6,308 bases of DNA from Bacteriovoracaceae bacterium UBA4097. GTDB lineage: Bacteria; Bdellovibrionota; Bacteriovoracia; Bacteriovoracales; Bacteriovoracaceae. The notes under the pieces are model-generated. The model did not search any database. It worked only from the letters and a program-made list of their open reading frames with translations, and was not told the DNA's origin. The DNA lies in assembly GCA_002381765.1 (NCBI GenBank), contig DFXX01000055.1, positions 1 through 6,308 of the forward strand, in the 5' to 3' direction. This document shows positions 1 through 6,124 of this stretch, in pieces. Position 1 is the stretch's first letter; the number at the start of each line of letters is the position of its first letter. Both the position numbers and the translations under genes were made by a program.

Positions 1-713
1 AATACTTCTTGTTCAAGCTTCAAGCTCGCAACTTCGGGATGCTTTTCAAAGGCCAAAGTCCGGGCCAAAAGGGCATCATTATGTTGATGCTCTAAATTAT
101 CAGGAAAGGATAGTTCAGTATCAGAATCGACACCTAGCAGTGGAATAAGTCCAATTCTCAGGATTTTATTCTCATGCTTAAGACTCTCTATCGATTCCTC
201 TAATTCTGAATCATAGATATTAAACTCCAGGGTATCTGTTCGAGTGGAAACTCCGCTTCTCGCCCTGCGGTTAGCTTGGGCCCTGATCTTTAGATTTTCT
301 TCTTTCTCTCTCGAAAGAATAGCAATGAGTTCATTATTAAAAATGATTTGATACTGAAGTTTTCGGGCCTTATTCAGCTCTTCCCTTGCCATAAGATCAG
401 TTCTGAGATTAGAGAGCTTTGACTGAATGCTGAACATCTCGGAAGTAAGCTTGTCTCGGCCACCACGAAAAAGATTGAATCGTGCCTCTAAAAATCCATA
501 AGGCTCGGTTTTTGAAGGTAGACTTTTAACATTAAAATGCTCCTCTCCAAGCACCAACGAAACATCCGGTAAAAATGAACGACCAAGATAACCTTTCTTA
601 ACTTCTTCTGCTTCTGCAGCCTTCTTATAGCTCTCAATTGCAAGGTTCTTATCAAGCTTTTGGGCATATCCCTTGAAGGTAAGCAACAGGAAGAGTGAAA
701 CAAAAGTTTTCAT
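1..713 (-). CDS. TolC-family outer-membrane efflux protein, N-terminal 237 residues (3' end beyond window)
   Basis: This is the outer-membrane channel of a tripartite metal exporter, which forms the duct from periplasm to outside. The frame is open from an ATG at 713 to the left edge, so only about half of a usual 400-450-residue TolC protein is present. Residues 1-17 are a signal peptide (MKTFVSLFLLLTFKGYA, then Q). The segment FLPDVSLVLGEEHF (47-60), the strand ending in NLFRGGR (80-86), and RSGVSTRTDTLEF (152-164) match the conserved order of the OEP family: helix, LP-turn, beta strands with the FxGGR turn, then the coiled-coil helix with a G-(V/L)-S-x-x-D turn. HPEVASLKLE near the cut marks the start of the second structural repeat. 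The mature N-terminus is short: the usual LxEAVxxALxNNP helix is largely missing. The start lies 26 bases after the 147-aa gene, with AAGG about 10 bases upstream. Family assignment is firm; the metal substrate comes from context only. Confidence 0.9.
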   Translation of the reverse strand, partial: MKTFVSLFLLLTFKGYAQKLDKNLAIESYKKAAEAEEVKKGYLGRSFLPDVSLVLGEEHFNVKSLPSKTEPYGFLEARFNLFRGGRDKLTSEMFSIQSKLSNLRTDLMAREELNKARKLQYQIIFNNELIAILSREKEENLKIRAQANRRARSGVSTRTDTLEFNIYDSELEESIESLKHENKILRIGLIPLLGVDSDTELSFPDNLEHQHNDALLARTLAFEKHPEVASLKLEQEV

Positions 714-739
714 AAAAATATTACCTTGGTCGTTAAAAA

Positions 740-1183
740 TTAATCTAAATTATCAAAAGCAGCGAGCAGTTCCTTCTCACCTTCTTTTACTTTTACATCA
801 ATGTTATATGGTCTTCTTGCTGGCTTAGGAGACTTCCCCATATAATGGTCGCCCATTTTCTTTAATTCAAAGTCTTGAGTCGTAACCTTGCCTTTCTTTT
901 CAGTGATAAGGATGGCCTTCGCAGTTGGGGCAAAATTCTTCAAATCTAAAGGCTTCATGTTAGTTTCGTAAAAATAAACTCTAACTGTTCCATCTGAAGT
1001 ACGCGCAAGCTCTGACTTATAAACAAGTTCAGCTTTCTTTCCCTTAGAAGCATCCTTTGCCTGGACAACAGATGTAACAACTCCACCCTGCTTAGGTGCA
1101 TCTGTTAGCTTAGGGCCATGACCTTCATCATGAGCAAAGACATTCATAGTTAAAGACATGACAAGTGCTAGGATCATTTTCAT
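740..1183 (-). CDS. Secreted 147-aa periplasmic protein, stand-alone adaptor-like metal-binding domain
   Basis: No named family is certain. Residues 1-17 (MKMILALVMSLTMNVFA) form a signal peptide, and the predicted mature protein starts HDEGHGPK, a short His/acidic motif suited to metal binding. The rest reads as a beta-rich domain: a GGVV turn (33-36), alternating strands around VRVYFYETN, and a C-terminal VKVKEG...FDNLD end. From family memory, a similar domain (His-rich start, GG-V turn, a strand with xVYxxD, closing strand with F) occurs at the N-terminus of some CzcB/CusB-type adaptor proteins, so this could be a detached metal-capture or chaperone module. That is inference. Its ATG overlaps the stop of the pump gene (ATGA, 1180-1183), with AGGAG 7 bases upstream inside the pump coding sequence, so the two are almost certainly co-translated. 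tolC follows after 26 bases. Confidence 0.85.
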   Translation of the reverse strand: MKMILALVMSLTMNVFAHDEGHGPKLTDAPKQGGVVTSVVQAKDASKGKKAELVYKSELARTSDGTVRVYFYETNMKPLDLKNFAPTAKAILITEKKGKVTTQDFELKKMGDHYMGKSPKPARRPYNIDVKVKEGEKELLAAFDNLD

Positions 1184-4100
1184 TTTTCTTCTCCTGTTAG
1201 TTTATAGTTTTCATCCCTTAATGGATTTGTAATTTTATCTAATGATCTTTTACCATATTTATAAAAAATTGCCGGTGTAACGAAGATATCTAGAAGTGTT
1301 GAAGATAAAAGCCCACCGATAATCACCACGGCCACAGGATACAGAATTTCTTTTCCCGGCTCTCCTTTGGCAAATAGTAGTGGTGACAAAGCAAGTACGG
1401 CAGAAAGAGCGGTCATAAGCACTGGAACCAATCGCTCTAATGAGCCTCGAATTACCATATGCTCTGAAAAAGCTTCTCCTTCTTCCTTCACAAGATGGAT
1501 ATAATGACTAATCATCATTATTCCATTCCGTGTGGCAATTCCACAAAGGGTAATGAAGGCAATCATGGTGGCTACGGATAACTCTCTCTCTGTTAAATAA
1601 ATCGCAATAATACTACCAATGAGAGCAAGTGGCACATTGAGCATTATCTGAATGGTCAAGGCCACAGATTTAAAATGGACATAGAGGACAAAGAACACGC
1701 CAAGAAGTGAAATAATTCCAAGAAATATAATCAGTTTGGTAGCTTGCTGCTGGCTCTCAAATTGTCCTCCGTATTCGATAAAATATCCTTCCGGTAGTTT
1801 GACCAGCTTACCTACATTCGTTTGTATTTCTTTTACCAAACTTCCAAGATCTCTCCCATGACTGTTTGCAGATACAACAATACGCCTTTGTAGATTTTCA
1901 CGATTCACCATGTTCGGGCCAGTTCCCTGATACACCTCTGCCACATCACCTACCGCTATCCTTCTTCCATTTGGTAATGTCTTAATGATCGTTGACTCAA
2001 TATGTTCAGGTTCGGCCCTTGATTCTTCATCGAATCTCATAAAGACATCAAAGAGGCGCTGTTCTTCAATTACCTGTGCCACGGTTTCACCATTAAGAGC
2101 CATCTCTAAATCATTAGTAAGTCCACCAGGACTAATGCCATAAATCCCGGCTTCCTCACGATCAACTAAGATCTTTAATTGAGGAATCAAAACGAGTGGC
2201 TCTAACTGGAGATCAACGACACCTTCAATGCCCTTTAATGCATCCTCTACTTGGCCCCCTAAACGTCTCAGCTCCGTTAAGTCAGGGCCAAAAACTTTTA
2301 TGGCAATCTGAGCACGCACTCCAGAAAGTAGATGGTCAAGTCGATGACTGATAGGCTGACCAATGTTCACATATACATCACCTACACTTTCAATTTTCTT
2401 TCTAATATCTTGAAGAACAATCTGGCGATCACGTCCTCCTTCCTTGAAATCTACATCAATTTCACTCCAGTGAACTCCTTCTGCATGCTCATCCATTTCA
2501 GCTCGCCCAGTTCGGCGGATGGTTGATCTAACCTCAGGTACGGAAAGAATGGCCTTCTCAATATTTGTCCCCAATTCATCCGATGCCTTAAGAGAAATGC
2601 CTGGGAATGAGGCAACTCCAATGGTTGCAGTCCCTTCATTGAAAGAAGGAAGAAAATTTGTTCCCATTAGCGGGAGCAGGGCCAGAGAGCCTATGAGCAG
2701 GGCACCACAAAAAGCCATGACGAAATTTGGATGATGTATTGCTTTTTTTAGAAGTTTCTCATCCCATAGTTTAAGCATTCTCACTAATGGGCCATCTTCC
2801 TTATGCTCCAGCACCTTCGACTTAGAAACGAAGTAGTAACAAAGTACAGGAGTAACAGTAAGTGAAACCAAGAGAGAAGCAGAAAGAGAAATAATATAGG
2901 AGATACCAAGTGGAGCGAAGAGTTTTCCCTCAATCCCACTGAGAGCGAAAAGAGGAATGAAAACCAGCACCACGATAATGGTTGAGAAGACAATAGAGTT
3001 TCTCACTTCTGAAGATGCTTTATATATTACGAGTAGTGTATGAAGAGGCTTCTCTGCACTTCTATTTTCTTTAAGTCTTCTGAAGACGTTTTCCACATCG
3101 ACAATTGCATCATCAACAAGCTCTCCAATAGCAATTGCTAGCCCCCCTAAAGTCATTGTATTAATGGAAAGCCCAAAAATTTTGAAGATGATAAAGGTCA
3201 TGACCAAAGATAATGGAATCGAGATCAATGTAATTGCTGTTGTTCTGACATTTAGAAGGAAAAGAAATAAGATGATGGCAACCATGATCGCGCCATCCCT
3301 CAAGGCTTCTTCCACGTTTGCAATGGAGGCTTCAATAAATCGAGATTGTTTGAAAAGATCACTTCTGATATCAATCCCTTTAGGCAGGGTCTTCTTTAAG
3401 CTAGCAAGCATCTCATCAATTTTTTCTGTTAACTCTATTGTACTCGCACCCGGCTGTTTCTGAATCGTCATGATGACCGAATGCTTACCATCTATACTTC
3501 CCTCACCCCTTTTCGTTTTGGCCCCGATTTTAACTGTTGCCACGTCCTTAACTCTAACTGGCACTCCTAAATGCATCCCTATGGCGGTGTTTTCTATTTC
3601 TTCGATACTTTCTACTCGTCCAATAGGACGAATGAGATATTCTTTATCTCCAATATCCAGAAATCCACCTGTAGTATTCTCACTGATTTCGGCTAAAGCT
3701 TTTTCAAGTTCCTCAAGAGAAATCATTTTTTGCTGTAGTTTGTCGCTGGAAACAAGAATCTGAAATTGCTTAAGCTCACCACCCATAACAACAACCTGAC
3801 TTATCCCAGGAATAGTCATTAGGCGTGGTCTTACGAACCAGTCTGCGGTAGTTCTTAGTTCCATGGGGTTTACAGAATCATCTTTGCTTACAAGTCCAAC
3901 AAACTGAATTTCACCCATTACCGAGCTTACAGGGCCCATAATAGGACTAATCCCTTCTGGTAACCTCTCCTTGGCCAACTGTATCCTCTCCGCTACCAAT
4001 TGACGGTTTCGGAAAACGTCAGTTCCCCAATCAAATTCCACATAGATAATGGAGATTCCAATTCCACTGCTGGATCTGATTCTTGTTACACCCGGCACTC

Positions 4101-4323
4101 CATTTAAAGTCGTCTCTATAGGCAATGTGACAAGAGTCTCAACCTCTTCAGGAGCAAGCCCATGTGACTCAGTTATGACAGTAACAATCGGTCGATTGAG
4201 ATCAGGAAATACATCTACAGGTAAGTTGGCCGTAATCCACCCTCCGTAAATTAGAAGGGCGACGGAAACAATGATTACAGCTAAACGATTGTTTAGTGAA
4301 AATCTAATAATAGAATTAAGCAT
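1180..4323 (-). CDS. Heavy-metal efflux RND transporter (CzcA/CusA/NrsA type), inner-membrane proton antiporter
   Basis: At 1047 residues this is full length for a heavy-metal RND pump. TM1 lies at about 12-32, followed by LPVDVFPDLNRP (34-45), which is diagnostic of the HME family. The porter domain follows, then TM2-TM6 (about 343-500). TM4 carries GELVDDAIVDVENVFRR (400-416), with D404, D405 and E411 as the proton-relay acids. TM7 lies near 535-555, then the second periplasmic half (NEG at 562-564, GRAEMDEHAEGVHWSEID at 606-623), and TM8-TM12 from about 862 to 1022, including GIATRNGIMMISHY (928-941). From memory, the VDDAIVDVEN form of TM4 fits the NrsA-like subgroup better than CzcA (DFGxxxDGA) or CusA (GAMVDAA). 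Alignment by eye to E. coli CusA places G569, W619 and H664 at the three copper-binding methionines, which argues against Cu(I)/Ag(I). The start ATG at 4323 has AAGG 7 bases upstream. It lies 47 bases after the His-rich gene and overlaps the next gene by 4. Confidence 0.95.
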   Translation of the reverse strand: MLNSIIRFSLNNRLAVIIVSVALLIYGGWITANLPVDVFPDLNRPIVTVITESHGLAPEEVETLVTLPIETTLNGVPGVTRIRSSSGIGISIIYVEFDWGTDVFRNRQLVAERIQLAKERLPEGISPIMGPVSSVMGEIQFVGLVSKDDSVNPMELRTTADWFVRPRLMTIPGISQVVVMGGELKQFQILVSSDKLQQKMISLEELEKALAEISENTTGGFLDIGDKEYLIRPIGRVESIEEIENTAIGMHLGVPVRVKDVATVKIGAKTKRGEGSIDGKHSVIMTIQKQPGASTIELTEKIDEMLASLKKTLPKGIDIRSDLFKQSRFIEASIANVEEALRDGAIMVAIILFLFLLNVRTTAITLISIPLSLVMTFIIFKIFGLSINTMTLGGLAIAIGELVDDAIVDVENVFRRLKENRSAEKPLHTLLVIYKASSEVRNSIVFSTIIVVLVFIPLFALSGIEGKLFAPLGISYIISLSASLLVSLTVTPVLCYYFVSKSKVLEHKEDGPLVRMLKLWDEKLLKKAIHHPNFVMAFCGALLIGSLALLPLMGTNFLPSFNEGTATIGVASFPGISLKASDELGTNIEKAILSVPEVRSTIRRTGRAEMDEHAEGVHWSEIDVDFKEGGRDRQIVLQDIRKKIESVGDVYVNIGQPISHRLDHLLSGVRAQIAIKVFGPDLTELRRLGGQVEDALKGIEGVVDLQLEPLVLIPQLKILVDREEAGIYGISPGGLTNDLEMALNGETVAQVIEEQRLFDVFMRFDEESRAEPEHIESTIIKTLPNGRRIAVGDVAEVYQGTGPNMVNRENLQRRIVVSANSHGRDLGSLVKEIQTNVGKLVKLPEGYFIEYGGQFESQQQATKLIIFLGIISLLGVFFVLYVHFKSVALTIQIMLNVPLALIGSIIAIYLTERELSVATMIAFITLCGIATRNGIMMISHYIHLVKEEGEAFSEHMVIRGSLERLVPVLMTALSAVLALSPLLFAKGEPGKEILYPVAVVIIGGLLSSTLLDIFVTPAIFYKYGKRSLDKITNPLRDENYKLTGEEK

Positions 4324-4370
4324 GCTTAAACCTTAAACTTATAAAGCTAAAAATCTAGAGTAATAGGAGT

Positions 4371-4736
4371 CTAAGCAATAGGAGGTCGAAAAATGGAGAA
4401 TGAGTAACTACTCATTAGAAGTGATCTTTCAGAAGAAAGAGGCTGGACATCATTGATTGATACTAAAATTACTAATTTTTGGTGTGTTTGCAGCTCAATG
4501 TGAAGCGCTTGTGTCACCAAGTTAAGTTCAAGTTGGTGATTATGATTTTTACCGTCCTCATTGGTTTTCTTCGAATCCCTATGAGAATGTTCATGATGAT
4601 GAGAGTGATCACCATGGGTATGTGAAATATGCTTTTCAGACACGTGATTCAATAAGACATTGGCCTGGTGACTTCTGGCAATTGCGCCAAAAGAAACAAG
4701 TATGCAAATTATTATAGTTATGACTGAACGTAGCAT
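4371..4736 (-). CDS. Secreted small His-rich protein, probable first gene of the metal-efflux operon (CzcI-like by analogy)
   Basis: The 121-aa protein starts with a hydrophobic signal segment (MLRSVITIIICILVSFGAIA, 1-20) and is therefore expected in the periplasm. Residues 36-52 hold nine histidines (HISHTHGDHSHHHEHSH), and there are 15 in total, giving a clear Zn/Ni/Co/Cu-binding tract. A second half with mixed strands ends in FRPPIA. Small secreted His-rich proteins with an RPP-like tail sit in front of czc/cnr-type efflux genes in other bacteria (CzcI is the named example). I recall the resemblance and have not aligned it, so function as a metal buffer or sensor is inference. The ATG at 4736 is the only sensible start: an in-frame stop lies 21 bases upstream and no other Met precedes the His tract. 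No Shine-Dalgarno is visible before it. The RND gene follows after 47 bases on the same strand. Confidence 0.8.
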   Translation of the reverse strand: MLRSVITIIICILVSFGAIARSHQANVLLNHVSEKHISHTHGDHSHHHEHSHRDSKKTNEDGKNHNHQLELNLVTQALHIELQTHQKLVILVSINDVQPLSSERSLLMSSYSFSIFRPPIA

Positions 4737-4743
4737 TAAGTGA

Positions 4744-4752
4744 AAGATAACA
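4744..4752 (-). promoter_or_regulatory. Possible extended -10 of the metal-efflux operon (near-leaderless start)
   Basis: On the minus strand the sequence TGTTATCTT (TGn plus TATCTT, four of six matches to TATAAT) ends seven bases before the ATG of the His-rich gene. A TTAAAA hexamer lies 17 bases further upstream as a weak -35. If used, transcription would begin at or next to the start codon, which would agree with the missing ribosome-binding site. No clear CueR-, CusR- or Fur-like operator is visible. An imperfect direct repeat (GAATTTAAAGC / GAATTAAAGA, 11-bp period) lies just upstream at about 4780-4800. Confidence 0.3.
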
Positions 4753-4796
4753 TACTAAGGCTCAAGTTTTAACTATTTTTCTTTAATTCGCTTTAA

Positions 4797-5037
4797 ATTC
4801 TCCAAATATTGCTCATTAAGAGTTTACTCTAAACAGCAATTCATGCTCTTAGTATCACTTCAAAAAGATCAAATATGGCTCGCTTACCCCCCAATTGGAA
4901 TAGCCGCTTTCTAAAACCAAAACATAAGGTCTTTAAATCCGTTCGTAACGATGGATTGCTGACGATAGGAAAGTATCGAAACCGAAGGAACAACTTTTAA
5001 GATCGAACTTCCAAAGAAGAGCTATAAGTTCTGTTAA
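4797..5037 (+). pseudogene. Decayed sensor histidine kinase, ATPase (HATPase_c) domain remnant
   Basis: Reading the plus strand from 4797 gives LQILLIKSLL, a stop, then TAIHALS, which resembles the N-box of histidine kinases (family pattern: QxLxNLLxNAxxAL). Switching frame gives xIGIA at about 4891-4905 (G1-box-like) and F..KTK at about 4908-4921 (F-box-like), then a lone GL at 4928-4933 where the G2 box belongs. Frame one then gives DGLLTI (4950-4967). Removing one G at 4968/4969 continues into ESIETEGTTFKIELPKK, the typical kinase C-terminus (ES...G.GTTF.I.LP), ending at the TAA at 5035-5037. Order and spacing follow the family, but about a third of the domain is missing, with at least three frame changes and one internal stop. 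No phosphoacceptor domain is visible upstream. The visible remnant is too damaged to make a working kinase domain. It diverges from the metal operon and abuts its promoter. Confidence 0.6.
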
Positions 5038-5111
5038 TTAAAATCACTTAATGGCTTCTGGTCTCAAGCTAAATATAGACATTTTTTAAGGACGAATGTT
5101 TTAATAGGAAG

Positions 5112-5291
5112 ATGAACAAAAGAATTAAAAAGAAAAAAGTTACAGCCCTACAGAATAAAGTTAAGAGAATTATAAAAGATAGGAAGCTGATGATAACTGT
5201 GACCCCCAAAAGCAAAGATTTGACCACCCAACAGATATTCGAATTAAAAAAGATGTTTGATTCAATAGACGTTAAACTTAAAGTTGAATAA
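5112..5291 (+). CDS. Hypothetical 59-aa lysine-rich basic protein
   Basis: An open frame of 59 codons starts MNKRIKKKKVTALQNK and ends DSIDVKLKVE. It has 15 Lys and 3 Arg against 6 acidic residues, with a very basic N-terminal third followed by a more balanced segment that looks like a strand (LMITVTP) and a helix (TTQQIFELKKMFDSI). There is no signal peptide or membrane segment. I do not recognise the family. A basic nucleic-acid- or ribosome-binding role would be a guess. AGGA lies only 2 bases before the ATG, which is tight. A better spaced AAGGA lies 5 bases before another ATG at 5096 that reads only two codons (ATG TTT TAA) before this gene. The frame closes just before an intergenic hairpin. 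Codon content is ordinary for the window, so it is plausible as a real gene but not proven. Confidence 0.45.
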   Translation: MNKRIKKKKVTALQNKVKRIIKDRKLMITVTPKSKDLTTQQIFELKKMFDSIDVKLKVE

Positions 5292-5315
5292 GTGCATTAA
5301 ATGATCATGAGAATT

Positions 5316-5341
5316 ACATGGGAGGAAAGATCCCCCCATGT
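5316..5341. terminator. Hairpin between convergent genes, probable bidirectional terminator
   Basis: ACATGGG (5316-5322) pairs with CCCATGT (5335-5341). Inside that, after one A-C mismatch, GG pairs with CC, leaving a short AAAGATC-type loop. The hairpin sits between the end of the plus-strand 59-aa frame (5291) and the end of the minus-strand XRE gene (5351), as expected for a shared terminator. Neither side has an immediate T-run, so it is not a textbook intrinsic terminator. Confidence 0.45.
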
Positions 5342-5350
5342 GCCAAGATC

Positions 5351-5644
5351 TTAATCCTTTTTTGACTTAATCACCTTGTAAATACATACTCTAATATCCC
5401 CTGTAAAAAGCTTTTCCATCGTTTCGCTTCCATCTTCAAATGGATCTGAAGAACCAAAAACAAGACGATAGAAACTAATCTCCAATACCGTACAGATCTT
5501 TTTGAGGTCATTGAGGTCATGGACAGAACTCCCAGTAGTCCAACCATGAAGTGTTGACTTAGGTATTGAACAGGAACGAGCTAACTCAGAAAGACTTAGT
5601 CCTCTATCGTTTAAAAGAGTGAGAAGATTTTTTGCTAATTCCAT
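5351..5644 (-). CDS. XRE-family (Cro/CI-type) helix-turn-helix protein, 97 aa, second of a tandem pair
   Basis: This is a small cytoplasmic DNA-binding protein. Residues 5-62 fit the five-helix HTH_3 fold: AKNLLTLLNDRG, then SLSELARSCSI (helix 2), PKSTLHGWTTG (recognition helix, with the STLxxWxxG pattern), and DLNDLKKICTVLEI followed by FYRLVFG. The tail (FEDGSETMEKLFTGDIRVCIYKVIKSKKD) is acidic and then basic, with an alternating hydrophobic strand, and may be a dimerisation segment. The start is well supported: AGGAGG lies 4 bases upstream of the ATG at 5644. That site overlaps the TAG of the preceding XRE gene, leaving an 8-base gap, so the two are co-transcribed and probably translationally coupled. 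No partner toxin or prophage gene is visible, so the target is unknown. It may regulate its own operon. Confidence 0.85.
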   Translation of the reverse strand: MELAKNLLTLLNDRGLSLSELARSCSIPKSTLHGWTTGSSVHDLNDLKKICTVLEISFYRLVFGSSDPFEDGSETMEKLFTGDIRVCIYKVIKSKKD

Positions 5645-5652
5645 TTCTCCTC

Positions 5653-5988
5653 CTAAAAGCTCTGAAGAAGCTGTCTAATTATTAGGAGCTTGTCATATGA
5701 AAGACTCAAAGAAAGATCAGCTATTTCTTTGAGTAGATCATCTTTTGAAGAAGGCCTGTCTTTTTTAAGTGTATCGAAGACTTCTTTGTTAAATCGATAA
5801 GCCTTAAGTATTTTATCAATCCATCCGCTAGATAAATCGATCCTTCCATTTTCCAAAGCAGTAAGAGTGGACTTATTTGTTCCAATTAAGGGAGCTGCTT
5901 TATTAACGGACAGCCCCCTTCTTTCTCTCAGTGCCCTGATGACCTTTACTTCATCGGTAATCACTTTATACGTCGATCTTGGAGCCAT
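5653..5988 (-). CDS. XRE-family helix-turn-helix protein, 111 aa, first of a tandem pair
   Basis: This is a small cytoplasmic DNA-binding protein. Using the start at 5988, the HTH spans about residues 14-62: VKVIRALRERRGL (helix 1), SVNKAAPLIGT (helix 2), NKSTLTALENGR (recognition helix with the classic STLxxxExG pattern), then SSGWIDKILKAYRF and VFDTL. The C-terminal part (KDDLLKEIADLSLSLSYDKLLIIRQLLQSF) is helical and leucine-rich and probably dimerises. The frame is also open upstream to an ATG at 6039 (128 aa), but that would run coding sequence through a strong stem-loop and add an atypical MGVRFPLQVAEHSKR leader. AAAAAGG ends 6 bases before the ATG at 5988, so I prefer that start; an ATG at 5994 is too close to the same site. 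The second XRE gene follows after 8 bases. Confidence 0.8.
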   Translation of the reverse strand: MAPRSTYKVITDEVKVIRALRERRGLSVNKAAPLIGTNKSTLTALENGRIDLSSGWIDKILKAYRFNKEVFDTLKKDRPSSKDDLLKEIADLSLSLSYDKLLIIRQLLQSF

Positions 5989-5994
5989 AAACAT

Positions 5995-6001
5995 CCTTTT
6001 T
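5995..6001 (-). promoter_or_regulatory. Ribosome-binding site deciding the start of the first XRE gene
   Basis: AAAAAGG on the minus strand lies 6 bases before the ATG at 5988 and touches the ATG at 5994. This spacing is the main reason to prefer 5988 over the longer frame starting at 6039. It begins only a few bases after the foot of the large stem-loop, so folding of that element could affect access to it. Confidence 0.6.
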
Positions 6002-6005
6002 GAAT

Positions 6006-6058
6006 GTTCAGCTACTTGCAGTGGAAATCGAACTCCCAACTGGATAGAGTAGCTGAAC
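6006..6058 (-). promoter_or_regulatory. Two-tier stem-loop in the leader of the XRE operon (function unknown)
   Basis: A perfect 10-bp inverted repeat, GTTCAGCTAC (6006-6015) and GTAGCTGAAC (6049-6058), encloses a second hairpin. In the second hairpin CAG-TGGAA (6019-6026) pairs with TCCCA-(A)-CTG (6034-6042), with one G-T pair and one bulge, around a 7-base loop. On the minus (mRNA) strand the loop reads GTTCGAT, like a tRNA T-loop. The two stems are separated by a 3-by-6 internal loop. The element lies directly upstream of the ribosome site. Options are a translational control hairpin, a dyad operator for an XRE dimer, or a recombination or mobile-element end. It is not a complete tRNA: no matching acceptor strand or anticodon arm can be built around it. 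Confidence 0.6.
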
Positions 6059-6092
6059 GATCCTGAATAGTTAGATGCTCAATTTGAAATGG

Positions 6093-6101
6093 ATGATAAC
6101 A
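6093..6101 (-). promoter_or_regulatory. Extended -10 promoter element for the XRE operon
   Basis: On the minus strand TGTTATCAT provides TGn plus TATCAT, five of six matches to TATAAT. No good -35 lies 17 bases upstream; the GC-rich palindrome GGGCCACGGCCC (6112-6123) occupies that region instead. This fits an extended-10 or activator-dependent promoter. The start site would be near 6086, giving a leader of roughly 100 bases that contains the stem-loop. Confidence 0.4.
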
Positions 6102-6111
6102 GTACTAAACA

Positions 6112-6123
6112 GGGCCACGGCCC
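6112..6123. repeat. GC-rich palindrome GGGCC-AC-GGCCC
   Basis: This is a perfect 5-bp inverted repeat with a 2-base centre, strikingly GC-rich within an AT-rich intergenic region. It sits where the -35 region of the XRE promoter would be. The very short loop makes a DNA operator more likely than an RNA hairpin. Confidence 0.45.
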
Positions 6124-6124
6124 A

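Noticed and set aside
488..703. Minus-strand 71-codon open frame
   Set aside because: It lies inside the tolC coding sequence in another frame. The tolC frame gives a signal peptide and family motifs, while this one has no coherent domain.
2332..4249. Several 62-99-codon open frames on both strands inside the RND gene
   Set aside because: All overlap the well-supported 1047-aa pump, have no ribosome sites or recognisable domains, and are shadows of its codons.
4875..5000. 41-codon plus-strand open frame starting MARLPPNWNS
   Set aside because: It falls within the histidine kinase relic and is better explained as a leftover open stretch between a stop and a frameshift.
5867..6052. Plus-strand 61-codon open frame opposite the first XRE gene
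   Set aside because: It is antisense to a supported HTH gene, crosses the stem-loop and shows no domain or ribosome site.
6006..6058. Complete tRNA or integron attC site
   Set aside because: The apex resembles a T-arm, but no acceptor pair or anticodon arm can be formed. The terminal GTTCAGC/GCTGAAC arms break the GTTRRRY/RYYYAAC attC pattern.
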